In this document: positions 23,486 to 33,868 of the stretch, in pieces
Layout: each line of letters opens with the position of its first letter
Position numbering within the stretch: position 1 is the first letter of the stretch
Origin: Emiliania huxleyi CCMP1516
Taxonomy: Eukaryota > Haptophyta > Isochrysidales > Noelaerhabdaceae
Length of the DNA: 64,000 nucleotides
NCBI RefSeq assembly: GCF_000372725.1
Contig: NW_005195368.1
Span: forward strand, 405,338 to 469,337
Reading direction: 5' to 3'
The notes under the pieces: model-generated
Told to the model about the DNA's origin: nothing
The model's database searches: none
The model's input: the letters and a program-made list of their open reading frames with translations, nothing else
Program-made: the position numbers and the translations under genes

Positions 23486-24078
23486 ACGCTCTCCGTGAGG
23501 CACACTGTTCTTTAGACTCGGTGTCTCAGCCGCGAGGTTCTCGGGAAATGCATGCACTACGTAAATACGGTGTAACATTTTTGCCGATGCGCGGCCGCGG
23601 AGCGGCCCGGTTAAACGAAAAAAGCCCCCACATGTCTCATGTGTATGACACAAGACGCGTCCCCCCAAGAATATATGACACATGCACATGGCCCACACGC
23701 ACACAGACCGACGGTGCCGAGTGCGAAACGGAAACGGATTGCACAAGACATGCTTCACGACCAGAGCCGACCCCCCCCCCCCCCCTTCGCCCGCCCGCCC
23801 GCCCGTCGCGGCGTCTCGGCGCAGTGGCCAGTGCTCGCTCTGCCCACCGCCCCACCGGCGGGAGCCCAGCGCCCTGTCTCCGCACCAGCCACCGGCCACC
23901 GCTCCGGCCACCGGCCGCCCCGCGCCAAGCGACCAAGGACGCAAGCACCATCGCTGGGCTCGACGTGCTCTCTCGGACCGCCGCGGGCCGACCGCCATCC
24001 AGACACGGCACCGACGCGCCCACGGCTGCTCGCGTGCGGGCACACAGTGCAATGCCAATCTCGCCCCCCTAATGCCCC
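23486..24078. other. Intergenic; no supported gene
   Basis: C-rich with a 14-base C run near 23766 and GCCCGCCC repeats. It lies between the 3' ends of the genes at 22832-23485 (+) and 24079-26382 (-). Confidence 0.45.
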
Positions 24079-26382
24079 CTATCGGGGGAGGCTCTCGGCC
24101 GTAATCGCCTGGACGAACTCCTCAAAGTCTATCCGGCCGTCACCGTTCCGGTCGACCATCTCGAAGATCTCGTTCACCTGCGGCGAGGTGCGAGGCACAC
24201 ACTCCTCCACAACACGCAAGGTGTGGGGGGGGGAGGGGGAGGCCCTGTCCACTGCACACAAACGGGAGCTGGCACGGCACTCGCCTCGGCGTCCCGGCAG
24301 CGCCTCTCGCGTGATCTCGCGTGATCTCGCGTGATCTCGCGTGCCGTGATCTCGCGTGATCTCGCGTGATCTCGCGTGATCTCGCGTGATCTCGCGTGAT
24401 CTCGGCTGATCTCGCGTGATCTCGCGTGATCTCGCGTGATCTCGCGTGATCTCGCGTGGTGTGATCTCGCGTGATCTCGCGTGATCTCGCGTGATCTCGC
24501 GTGATCTCGCGTGATCTCGCGTGCCGTGATCTCGCGTGATCTCGCGTGATCTCGCGTGATCTCGCGTGATCTCGCGTGATCTCGCGCGCCGTGATCTCGG
24601 GAGATCTCGGGAGATCTCGCGTGATCTCGCGTGATCTCGCGTGGTCGCCTCGGCATCCCGCAGCGCCTCCTCGCCCTCGCTCAGCCTCTCGAGGATCGTC
24701 TTGAGCTCGGCGCTTGAGATGTCGGCCGCGTCGCCAGCCACCGCGTCGAAGGCGCGTCGCATGTCGCCGCTCGAGAGCAGCAAGCAGCCCGAGCCCATGC
24801 ACGCAAACTGCACCTCCGCAAGCTCCGCGGCGTCCGCAGCCTTGGTCTGGTCGGCGACTGCCTTGCGGGCGGCGGCGATCTCGTCCGCGTTGCCTGGGAG
24901 CGAGATCAGCCGAGATCAGCCGAGATCAGCCGAGATCAGCCGAGATCTCGTGTCCGCGCTGCCGAGGAAGACTCCGCTCAGCGGCGCGACGGCGCCCTCC
25001 GCGGCGATGGGCTTGAGGGAGGCGTCGAGCTGGTAGACGAGGGGGACGCCTAGAAGGTTCCTGGCAGGTTCCTAGACGGTTCCTAGACGGTTCCTAGACG
25101 GTTCCTAGACGGCGTCGGGCTGGTGTGCGAGGGCCTGTCGGGATCTCGAGCTCCGTCACCGCCTGGCAGGGGGCGCGAGTCGTGAGGTGGCATCTCGGCT
25201 GATTTCGACTGATCTCGACTGATCTCGACTGATCTCGACTGATCTCGGCTGATCTCGCTCCTCGTCCGGGATGGCGTCGAGGTGCTTGAGGATGCCTCGG
25301 ATCGAGTTGCCGTGCGCCGCGACGAGCACCTGGGGACGAGATCACCCGAGATCGACCGAGATCACCCGAGATCACCCGAGATCGACCGAGATTACGAGCA
25401 CCCCGGAACCGCACGGCGAGCTCGTCTCTCTCCGTGCGCGCGCTACGGCAACAGAGCGTCTAATCTCGGGTGATCTCGGGTGATCTCGGGCACCGTCTTG
25501 CCCTTGGTCAGCGCCGGCACGATGTCGCTCTCCCAGTAGGGAAGCGTGCGCTCGAGCGTGTCCTGTGTAGTAGGGCGAGGAGGCGGCGCGGGAGGATGGC
25601 TCGGCAGGGAGGAGCCAGTGCGAGAGGCACTTGGCTGCAGGGCTGTGTGTCACGGCGGCAGGTCTGTGTCACCACCACCGCCGCCCGCCGCCGCCACCGG
25701 CCGCCACCGCCCGGGCGCGCGCCTTAAGGCACTCTGACAGGGGCAGCTCCTCCTCCCGGATGTGGTAGTACTGCGGGTTGTTGCCCGGGTAGAACGGCGA
25801 GTCCTTTTCGACCGGGGGAGGAGGGACGTCGTACGAGCGGCGCCACCGCTTGACCTGCTCGTCGCCATACTTGGCGGCCGTCTCCTTCTTGTTGAGACCG
25901 GTCAGCCCGCCGTACATTCGCTCGTTCAGTCGCCAGCACGCGTTGACAGGCACCTCCTCCTGGCCGGAGATGCTGAGCACGATTTCGAGCGTCTGCCTCG
26001 CACGCTTGAGCCGGCTGCAGTAGGCGACGTCAAACTCGATGCCCTCCTTCCAGAGGGTCGCCGCGGCGCCCGCGGCCTCGTTCTTGCCCAGCGTCGTCAG
26101 TTCGACGTCGGCCCAGCCCGTGAAGAGCGAGTCGGCATTCCACGTACTCTGCCCGTGGCGCAGAAAGACGACGGTGCTATGCGCCTCGCCCTTCTTGTCG
26201 AGGAGATGAATTTCGCCGCTGCGACGGGCGGCGGGACGCAGCGCGCCAGCGGTACGCACAGCGCCAATAGCGCCGGCGGTACGCACAGCGCCATTAGCGC
26301 CGGCGGGGTGCAGTTGCAGCGCCTCTGCGGCGGCCAGCGCTAGCACGACGACTGCGAAGCTTTTCATTACGACTGTCGCCAT
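24079..26382 (-). CDS. Phosphoglycerate mutase fused to an EF-hand tail
   Basis: Seven exons (descending): 26382-25723, 25562-25494, 25329-25261, 25162-25135, 25049-24963, 24893-24649 and 24177-24079, giving 418 residues. Residues 1-23 are a signal-like sequence, suggesting plastid targeting. The histidine-phosphatase core is complete: FLRHGQSTWN (catalytic His), SRLKRARQT, ERMYGGLTGLNKKE, then VAAHGNSIRGILKHL (second His) and LEIPTGVPLVYQLD. It should interconvert 3- and 2-phosphoglycerate in glycolysis. Exon 6 adds about 80 residues with a degenerate EF-hand (FDAVAGDAADISSAELKTIL). Exon 7 adds a canonical loop, DRNGDGRIDFEE. A paired EF-hand on a mutase suggests calcium control (inference). 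Introns 1, 4, 5 and 6 are GC-AG, intron 2 GT-AG and intron 3 apparently GA-AG. All six contain or abut 10-11 bp minisatellites. Confidence 0.85.
24300..24645 (-). repeat. 10-bp minisatellite gatctcgcgt in PGAM intron 6
   Basis: About 33 near-perfect units of gatctcgcgt (plus strand) fill most of a 471-nt intron. A few variants (gatctcggct,gatctcggga) and gtgccgt spacers occur. Confidence 0.95.
24898..25493 (-). repeat. Five further PGAM intronic minisatellites
   Basis: Each intron has its own unit: cgagatcagc (24901-24945), cctagacggtt (25058-25112), gatctcgact (25199-25258), gagatcaccc/gagatcgacc (25338-25393) and gatctcgggt (25463-25490). The period is 10 or 11 bp each time. The arrays at 24901 and 25338 have the opposite strand orientation to the others. 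Confidence 0.9.
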
Positions 26383-26885
26383 TCGTTAGCATAGATTTTT
26401 TTTTTCTTCCGCGCAAGATGTGGCTAAGGGCCTGCCCACGCGGTACCATTGACAAATCTGCAATATACCCCCACGCGAACAAATAGCAAAATCCGAATAC
26501 CGTGCGCAAATCCGACGATGTCGGCCGTGGACGGGACGCAAGCTTTCAGCTGGTGCCAAGCAAGAAAGATATCCGTCAAATTGAAGCCAAGAACGTCCGC
26601 CAAATTTGTGTTTGGAGCAACTGAGGGAAGCCGGAAGCGGTTGGAGAGGCAGCCGGCGTCTGCCGTCACAACGAGTCCCAGCGCTGGTTGGACATGCGCG
26701 TCGGCTCGCCCGAGGACTGCTGTCGCGACCCTCCCGTCGTGCCGCAGCCTCCGACGAGCTCTGCAACCGAGGAGAGTGAGGGTGCGCCTCCCCTCACTGC
26801 TGGCCTGGCTGCGCACCCCCCCACAAAGCACCCCCTCGAGCATCTCTACAAGTACAAGCACAAAGGGTGACCTTCTCCAAGTCGT

Positions 26886-27352
26886 CAACGCGCCCGGCGG
26901 CTCCGGCAAGACTTTAGCCTTGGCCACCCTCCTTGCGGAGCAGGAGGAGATCCGCTCTCGGTCGGCAACGTGGCAGCTAGTCGCGGGACTCCGGTAGTTT
27001 GAGTGACCGCCCCCCTGAGTGAGGACAGGGAGAGAGAGAGCTTTTGTGGTGTTGGTGTACGCAATAACGGGACAGGGTAGTTAGTCGTTCTCTCTAGCTC
27101 CCCTTCTAGCTCTTAGCATGAGCTGCGCCGTGTGTCCGACCCCTTTTGCGCAGCAACACCTTAAACCTTTAGGCCCTCCAAATTCGGGTCGGAGCGTAGC
27201 GGAGACCGGAGTGGGCCCCGAGTTTGAAAAGGGCGACGGACGCTTGCGTCCTAGCCTCCAACAACGCCTCCCCGGCGCAGAGGGGCCCCCGGAGGGATGC
27301 TCAACCGCCCCACGCCACGCCGCTTGCGGCGGTCCTCTTCCCAGCTCCGCTG
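26886..27352 (+). repeat. Dispersed repeat R1, copy 2 (P-loop-coding)
   Basis: The same unit as 4438-4921, beginning with the frame N-A-P-G-G-S-G-K-T-L-A-L-A-T-L-L. Its left neighbour encodes, in frame, L-L-Q-V-V, giving a natural P-loop strand (LLQVVNAPGGSGKT). So this copy may retain more of the original NTPase exon. It ends against the TsaE-like fragment. Confidence 0.75.
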
Positions 27353-27667
27353 AGGGCCCGTACGTTATACCGAATTGCGCCGCCAGCGGCGTGGCAGAGG
27401 AGCGAGGCGTCCTCGTCGCCCAGCCACCGACGGATAAAGCCACGTGCCAGGCACGTCTTGCCCGCACCGTACCCTCCGTGCAGCAGTAGCGTGTCGCCGG
27501 CACGCGCGCGCTCCGGCCAGCGCGGCGCCGAGCGCCATGGTGTCGCCTGCCGTTGGGAGCGGCAGCCAGGGTGTCCCAACGTCCGCCGCGGTCACACCCA
27601 GGCTGCGATGAGCCGGCCGGGCGGACAGCAGCGTCGGCCAGCCGCGCGCTACACTCAGGAGCGCCAT
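27353..27667 (-). pseudogene. TsaE-like (tRNA t6A synthesis ATPase) fragment
   Basis: The minus strand from Met 27667 reads TPWLPLPTAGDTMALGAALA, then after a frame change in a GCGCGCG run it reads ARAGDTLLLHGGYGAGKTCL and ARGFIRRWLGDED. This is the N-terminal half of TsaE: substrate helix, Walker A GYGAGKT and the following R-G helix. TsaE is the ATPase partner in N6-threonylcarbamoyladenosine formation on tRNA. The rest of the family (SPT-F, Walker B, C-terminal strand) is missing. Homology stops where repeat R1 begins at 27352. It is either a gene disrupted by the repeat or a gene with an intron containing it. The frame change argues for decay or a sequencing error. Confidence 0.6.
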
Positions 27668-27844
27668 GTACACAAATGTATCGGCGCGCCGCGCGCGCTC
27701 GCGCGTGTGCTTGCGCCGGGAGTTTCTTCTTTGCTGTGAGATTTGTATTTGTTCCTCTCGAGGTTCCATTCCTTCCCCGCTTTCGAGAGAGGCTTGAGCG
27801 CGAAAGAAACATCCGAGGTGCTCGCTCCTGCCGACACGCGCCTC

Positions 27845-29701
27845 ATGCCCGGCCGACCAAAAGCTGGCTCAGCCGCCTCCCGGCGCGGACACGCTTCAAC
27901 GGCGGCTGCTGCACCGCTCGCGCTGCCGAAAAAGATCGAGACAGCGGCGGCGGACGGCAAGGCGGGCGTGGTGCAGACGTGGCTCGCCGGGGACGGGCTG
28001 GTTGATGCAACGTGCGTGCGTAGCGGTGTGAGTGGCTGTACGCTCCTGCTAATCGCCGCCGCCAAAGGTCACAAGCAGCTGGTCGAGGCTCTGCTGAAGC
28101 GGGGCGCGAAGGTGAACGCGCAAAATAGCGTCGGCACTACGGCGCCGATGGCTGCCGCCGTCACGGGCTACGTGCAGGTGGTCGAGACGCTGCTGCGGCA
28201 CGGTGCGGAGATCAACCTGCAGAGCAGCCACGGTTGCACTGCGCTAACGTTGGCCGCCAACCAAGGCCACGAGCGGGTGGTCGAGCTGCTTTTGCGGCAC
28301 GGCGCAAAGATCAACCTTCAAGCCTTCGACGGCTACACTGCGCTCGCGAGCGCCGCCTGCTACGGCCGCCCTGTCGTCGTGCTCCAGCTTCTGCGGGCGG
28401 GCGCAGACATGGCGCTGCGCACTGCGGACGGCCACACAGCACTGCAGATCGCCAAGGAGAATGGTCACACCGAGTGCGTCGCCGCTGTCAAGACGTTTCT
28501 CGGCGAGGTGGCGGCGGAGAGGCGCGACGCGGCGGCGGTCGAGGCGGGCGGCGCGGGGGCAGGCAGCGCTTCGGGCGGCAGCAGCGGGCCTGTTCCCGAG
28601 GAGATCGGCGAGGCGGGCGGCGCAGGGGCGGACGGCGATGCCGCTTCGGGCAAGGGGGCAGCGGCGGCACCAACTGCCGCGTCCTCTTCCGGCGGCGTGG
28701 AGAGCGGAACGGGCGAGGACGCTGTCCCCGAGGAGGTCGTGGAGGCGGCTAAGCAATACGACGAGGCGGTGCTGGCGCTGGTGATCGCCGCCAGCAACGG
28801 CCACGAGCGGCTGGCCGAGCTGCTGCAGCATGGCGCGGAGATCAACCTGCAGGACAATGCCGGCTTCACTGCGCTGATGTGGGCCGCCCACATGAACCGC
28901 CCCGCGGCCGTACTCTGCCTGCTGCGGGCGGGCGCCGACACGGAACTGCGCACGGCGAGTGGGCACACGGCGCTGCAGATTGCCAAGGAGGAGGGCAGCG
29001 CCGAGTGCGTGCGCGCCCTCAAGGAGCATGCGGCGGCCGAGAAGGCGGCCGAGAAGGCGGCGAAGGAGGCGGCGTGGGCTGCGGGGGCGGTGGAGAGGGC
29101 GGCGGAGCGGGCGGCGGCGGAGGCGGAGGCGGCGCGGCATGCCGACGAGCTGCTGGCGGAGGTCGAGGCGGAGAAGCGCGGCAAGGGCAAGAAGGGGAAG
29201 AAGAAGAAGAAGGGCGGCGGGAGCGGCGGCGCTGGGCCGTCGCAGGATCCCGAGGCGGCGTCAGAGGAAGCAGCCGCAGCCAAGCCTGCGAAGCTGGACA
29301 GGGAGGGGTTGATCAGGCTTCTCGAGACGCTCCACGAGGAGCGGATTCGGTACGGCATCACGGCAGAGACGTCGGTCGCGGGGTTGGCGGAGGCGTTGGG
29401 AGAGGAGGCCGAGGCGGCAGGCGAAGTGAGCGAGGAGGAGACGGCGGAGGAGGGTGAGGAGGCAGCTTTGGTGGCAGCGGAGGCGCGCCGGGAGGCTGAA
29501 GCCGAGGCCGACGCTCTGGCAGCGGCAGAGGAGGAGGCGGCCGCCGCGGCAGCGGCTGCTGCGGCGGCGGCTGCGGCGGTGGCTGCGGCTGCGGCGGCAG
29601 AGGCGGCAGAGGCGGCAGAGGCGGCAGAGGCGGCACTGGCTGCCGTCAAGGCGAGGCGCGCGTCAGCGGCCGCCGCGAGGGCCAAGGCGGATGCTGACTA
29701 G
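27845..29701 (+). CDS. Ankyrin-repeat protein with Ala/Glu-rich coiled-coil tail
   Basis: A single exon of 618 residues from Met 27845. Ankyrin repeats occupy about residues 55-220 (GCTLLLIAAAKGHKQLVEAL, then LLRHGAEINLQ and LLRHGAKINLQ units) and again about 305-390 (NGHERLAELLQHGAEINLQ). A Gly/Ala/Ser-rich linker separates the two blocks. The C-terminal 230 residues are a long E/A/K helix containing a lysine patch (K-G-K-K-G-K-K-K-K-K). It ends in poly-alanine and an A-A-E repeat, a likely coiled coil. Protein-protein scaffold by fold; partner unknown. It is the intact relative of the pseudogene at 2581-4478, with the same repeat consensus including R-A-G-A-D-x-x-x-R-T. An in-frame upstream Met at 27743 is less likely because that part overlaps the TsaE fragment's 5' side. 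Confidence 0.8.
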   Translation: MPGRPKAGSAASRRGHASTAAAAPLALPKKIETAAADGKAGVVQTWLAGDGLVDATCVRSGVSGCTLLLIAAAKGHKQLVEALLKRGAKVNAQNSVGTTAPMAAAVTGYVQVVETLLRHGAEINLQSSHGCTALTLAANQGHERVVELLLRHGAKINLQAFDGYTALASAACYGRPVVVLQLLRAGADMALRTADGHTALQIAKENGHTECVAAVKTFLGEVAAERRDAAAVEAGGAGAGSASGGSSGPVPEEIGEAGGAGADGDAASGKGAAAAPTAASSSGGVESGTGEDAVPEEVVEAAKQYDEAVLALVIAASNGHERLAELLQHGAEINLQDNAGFTALMWAAHMNRPAAVLCLLRAGADTELRTASGHTALQIAKEEGSAECVRALKEHAAAEKAAEKAAKEAAWAAGAVERAAERAAAEAEAARHADELLAEVEAEKRGKGKKGKKKKKGGGSGGAGPSQDPEAASEEAAAAKPAKLDREGLIRLLETLHEERIRYGITAETSVAGLAEALGEEAEAAGEVSEEETAEEGEEAALVAAEARREAEAEADALAAAEEEAAAAAAAAAAAAAAVAAAAAAEAAEAAEAAEAALAAVKARRASAAAARAKADAD

Positions 29702-31497
29702 CCGCGCGCAAGGACAGCAACCAAGTACAGTACTAGTCCTGCTACTGGCGCCGGCGCACGGATCGTGGTTGAAGAGGCATGTGCTGGGAAGAAGGTGGGT
29801 GCAGGGAGGAGGGGTGTGTGAGCCGCTGTCCCGTGGTCTTGTCTGTTCAGGGGGGCTCTCCGCGATCTCCACCGCTAAACAGGGGGAGAGTGGGAGGACG
29901 CTTTTGTGGGAGGGGTGGAGCTCGCTGCACAGTCCCGTGGTGGTCAATTTAAGTGTCGTTGTTCGGCTTCTGGTTCTCCTTCACGCTTCAGGGAGCCTCC
30001 GCGCGAGCGGCCACACACACCACACACTGCACCGACACCCAGATAGATCACGTGATAGATGCCGGCAGAGCCAGACCCGTCGTACTCGTACAGAGCCAGA
30101 CCCGAGGCACTAGAGCTGTTTGACATTAACTTTGGGCCTAACAGTTGCGCTAGTGTTGGCAGAATATGTGACCACGCAGGCGTGTGGAAATTGAGAGGGT
30201 TGGCAAAGGCGGAGCCCCCCTCTCTCTCGCTGCAGCATCGAGCTCTCTTACAGTCTTAGCAGAAAAAGAAGAAATCGAAAGCAACGGTCGCACGGGACGT
30301 TCATCACCTCCTTAGAGTAAATACATGCATAATTATATCACGAGACAACTCTGTGTTACCCGACTCTGCATGGACTCTCTCCCCTCAACGAGGAAGTTAC
30401 AAGAGGTTCGGGGGCGCTCTTGGTGTCGCATTCCTCTCTGACCTCTAATCCCAACCCGACCGGACTCCCCGCGCGGCAAGCTCCTGTACGCGTCGTGCTC
30501 CGCCTCGCGCGCGCGCTCTGTCGCTCTGTCGCTCTGTCGCTCTCTCACTCTCTTGTTCTCGCTCTGACTCTCTCGTGCCAGCATGTGCTCTCGACCACAA
30601 GAGCGGGTCCATGTGCATGCAAGCCCTGTGTGCCCTAGATAGGCAGAAGTCGGGCGTGTCCGCTCCCGCGGACCGCCGTCAATAAGGTATGGGCGGTGTC
30701 AGTTCATTGGCGCGCACCGCGCACCGTGCGCGCCAGTCCCGTGCCCAGTGTTGTGCAAAAAAGAATTTAGCGGGGGGCACTGGACTGTCCTGTGTGGCTG
30801 TGTGCCGCCAAGGCGGGACGCACTCAGGGACAGTGGCGACGGGACGCGGCTCGAGGGGCTCCCGCGAAGGCACGGCCGGCAACCGTTCGCGGGGCTCGTC
30901 CTCGAAAAAGTCGGGTATGGCTCCGCCCGCACCACTCTCTCGCTGACACGCGCGCCCGTCGACCTTACGACGGGCGCGCTGCGGTCGCACGCCTCCCAAA
31001 TCATATGCCACGGCCCACGGCGGGCGACCTAGATCAGCACACGCGCTTCTGCTCGCAAACACTCACCCAAAGAAAGAAAGAAACAAAACAGACAACCCAA
31101 GGGAGGGATGGGAGGACGGCACGCCGCCACCACACAGGGATTTTAAGGAGAGGTGTGTGGTGCGCGCCAGTCCCGTGCGGCCCAGTGTTGTGCGAGGGAG
31201 TTTTGTGGAAAGAAAGAAAGAAAGAAAACAGAAATCCAAACGAGGGATGGGGGAGGAGGACAGGGTCCCCACCTGCACGAGCAGGATTTTGGAAGGACGA
31301 TCAGCACTTGGAGCACCGCGGTACAATTCTTTTTGAGAGCGCCTTCGTTGTTAATAGTACAAACCCAATGCTGCATTGGATTCTTTTTTGTTCTTTGCCC
31401 GTTTGGCGCCTCCCACTCTCGACGCCTCGGCGCCTCCCACTCTTTCGCCGAGCTCTCGACCGCCGCGCTGCTGCCGCGCTGCCGCGCTGCTGCTACG
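29702..31497. other. Intergenic, upstream of the CBS gene; promoter-type repeats
   Basis: No gene supported. At 30722-30770 and 31155-31335 are two copies of a module starting gtgcgcgccagtcccgtg. The second copy continues through a GAAA run to AATTCTT at 31325-31331, 167 bases before the CBS start codon. A related GAAA/gagggatgggaggacggc segment lies at 31067-31125. Confidence 0.5.
31155..31335 (+). promoter_or_regulatory. Repeated promoter-like module upstream of the CBS gene
   Basis: Order of parts: gtgcgcgccagtcccgtg, cccagtgttgtgcgaggga, (GAAA)n, acagaaatccaaacgaggg, and acaattctttttgag at the end. The same parts in the same order occur on the minus strand at 36020-35879, upstream of the SDR starting at 35756. 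Shorter versions are at 57172-57226 and 58262-58330. Promoter function is inferred from position only. Confidence 0.4.
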
Positions 31498-33868
31498 ATG
31501 GAGGGCCCCGAGCCAGGCTTCGTGTCCCGCCGGGCGATACTGTTCGGGCCGATGAAGTCGCACGCGCGCCGCGCGCTGCGAGACATCATCCAGCAGTCGC
31601 AAGATGCACGCAGGTCGTCCAACAACGGCGAGACTGCGTCGGTTGGCAGCGAGGCGGTCATAGACCTCGGCGCCGTCCGCAGCTCCCAGCGGTCGGGGCG
31701 CAGCGTTGCCGCGCTGCGGCCGCGCAAGGCGCTTCTGATCGACGCCGGCATCTCCGTCTCTGACGCCGCGCGCAAGATGGCCGCCGCGAACGCCGACGCC
31801 GCGCTCGTGCGGACATCCTCGTCGTCTCGCGCGGCGGTCGGCATCGTCACCGACACGGACGTGTGCCGGAAAGTGGTGGCGCTCGGGCGCGACGCAGACG
31901 CCACCGCCGTCGAGGCCGTCATGACGCGCAACCCTCAGACCGTGCTCTGGAATGCGACGGCGTCCTCGGCGCTGTGCACTATGGTGGACAACTGCTTCCG
32001 GCGAGCGGCCCCCAATGCCCGGCGGCCGTCCCACGGCACCTCGTGCCCACTCCACACGGCACGCGTGCCCACTCCCTGTGATGACGAGTGCGACACCGCT
32101 CTCCCCGCGTCCGCAGGCACCTACCAGTCCTCGACGAGGCTAGCTCGGTGGCCGGCGTGGCGCTTTTGTTTCTTTTTTGCACGTGTTTCTTTTCTTGTAG
32201 GCTGGCTCGGTGGCCGGGCTGCTCGACGTGGCAAAGTGCCTCTCGGAGGCCCTGGCGGGGCTGCACGGGCACCAGCTGGGCCATGCGGCGAGCGGTCGCC
32301 CCGCGGCCCGCGTCTCGACCTCCTCTCGCCCTGACCTCGAGCGTCTCTCCGGATCAGGTGAGCCTGGCCTCACTCCTCGACGATCCAGCGGAGGAGGGTT
32401 GCGCGATGGCGGAGGCGGGCTGCGATGGCGGAGGCATGTGTTTCTTTTGCCGCATGTGTTTCTTTTTCTTGTCAGGCGGGCTGCGTCGCCCCGACGGCGT
32501 CGGTGCAGCAGGCGGCGCGCGTGTGTATTTCTTTTCGTGCATGTATTTCTTTTTCTTGTAGGCGTCGGTGCAGCAGGCGGCGAGCGTGATGGTGGCGAGG
32601 AGGGGCGCTGTCCTCGTGCGCGGCGAGGCGCCGTCCTGGAGATGCTCCCACGACTAAAGCCCTCTCCCACGACTAAGCCCTCTCCCACGACTAAGCCCTC
32701 CCCCACGACTAAGCCCTCTCCCACGACTAAGCCCTCTCCCACGACTAAGCCCTCTCCCACCCACGCCAGAGGGCGGCAGTGTCCCCGCCCCTCCCCGCCG
32801 CCCTCCCGCTGCCTCCACCGCCGCCGACGCCCTCCCCGTCCGCCCTCGCAGGGCGCCGCGTGCGCCGGCATCCTCACCCCCAAGGACCTGCTCTTCCGCG
32901 TCATCGCCGCCGGGCTCGACCCGCGCGACACGAAGGCCTTGCCCGCCGCCGCGGCGCTTGCCTCACCGGACCCTTCCCCTCGGAAGCTTCTCGGACCCTT
33001 CCCCGCAGGTCGGCGCCGTCATGACGCCGGACCCGCACACCCTCCCTGTCTCGGCCTCGGTGCTCGACGCGCTCTCGCAGCTGGAGGGCTCCGGCTATCG
33101 CAACGTGCCCGTCGTGCGGCAGTCGGGCGAGAGATCGCACAGAGATCGCCGAGAGATCGCCGAGAGATCGCCGAGAGATCGCCGAGGTATCGCCGAGGAC
33201 GCCTTCCTCGAGCCCCTCAGCGTGCTCCTCGAGATTGCCCGAGATTGCCCGAGATTGCCCGAGATTGCGCGAGACGTTAGGCGAGCCCGTCGGCGTGCTC
33301 GACATCCTCGCCCTCATCCGAGGGGCGCTGCACCAGATGCCCGGCACCGGAAGCGACGCGTCGGAGACTGGGTCGGTGATCAACGGCAGCGGCCGCGCCT
33401 CGCTGACCAACGGCGCAGTCTCGGCCGCCGCCGACGAGCCCGATGCCGTCGTGATGGCGCCGGGCCAGCCCCGGGGCTCTGCGGAGGAGGAGCGGGCGCA
33501 AGCGGCCGTTTGAGAGCGCGCTCTCCCCGCGCGCTCTCACGCCCTCGAGAGACGGCCCCGTGTAGGAGGGCCCTCTCAGCGCGGAGACGCTGCGGTGCGA
33601 GCTCCGCGCAGCTCTCGCGCAGGCGGCGACTGCTCACGAGCGGGAGGCGCGCGCCCCTCTCCGAGAATCGACCGGGTGCGAGGAGACGTCCGCCGCCGTC
33701 CCTCTCACGCCGGGCTTGCGCCGCGAGCAGGTGAGCAGCCTCGCCGACGAGATGCGGCTGCTCCGGGCGCAGCACCGCCGCACATCGCACGCCGTGCTGG
33801 CGTGCAGCGTCGCGAGCGTGGCGATCACAAGCGCTCTCGTCTTCGCCTCCACGCGCCCGCGCCGCTGA
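31498..33868 (+). CDS. Four-CBS-motif, tail-anchored protein (CBSCBSPB-like)
   Basis: Ten exons: 31498-32000, 32117-32138, 32201-32287, 32358-32414, 32476-32496, 32562-32627, 32852-32935, 33009-33126, 33281-33504 and 33566-33868, exactly 495 codons. Two CBS pairs bind adenosine nucleotides in other proteins. Pair 1 is A-L-L-I-D-A-G-I-S-V-S-D-A-A-R-K-M...GIVTDTDVCRKV...AVMTRNPQTV...FRHLPVLDE. Pair 2 is SVQQAASVMVARRGAVLV...AGILTPKDLLFRVIAAGL...GAVMTPDPHTLPVS. This matches the plant/algal CBSCBSPB layout, but I see no PB1 domain. The last exon gives a helical region and a C-terminal membrane anchor (V-L-A-C-S-V-A-S-V-A-I-T-S-A-L-V-F-A), as in plant relatives. All nine introns are GC-AG; introns 2, 4 and 5 are close relatives of each other. 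Confidence 0.88.
32645..32762 (+). repeat. 18-bp minisatellite in CBS intron 6
   Basis: About six units of ccctctcccacgactaag, the only intronic array here with an 18-bp rather than 10-11 bp period. Confidence 0.9.
33127..33278 (+). repeat. Two minisatellites in CBS intron 8
   Basis: Units gagatcgccga (11 bp, 33130-33192) and cgagattgcc (10 bp, 33229-33272), both in the sense orientation gagaTYgc. Confidence 0.9.

Noticed and set aside
24300-24645. CRISPR-like array (regular direct repeats)
   Set aside because: The units are contiguous 10-bp copies with no unique spacers, and they lie inside a eukaryotic intron. It is a minisatellite.
24140-24813. Long repetitive frames translating the PGAM intron 6 array (R-D-H-A-R-S-R-E-I-T)
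   Set aside because: The 10-bp unit keeps frames open in several registers; the coding exons on either side show the array is intronic.
31498-33868. Plastid or bacterial origin of the GC-starting introns (self-splicing)
   Set aside because: They are 61-224 nt with AG ends and no group I/II structure; spliceosomal removal is the simpler reading.
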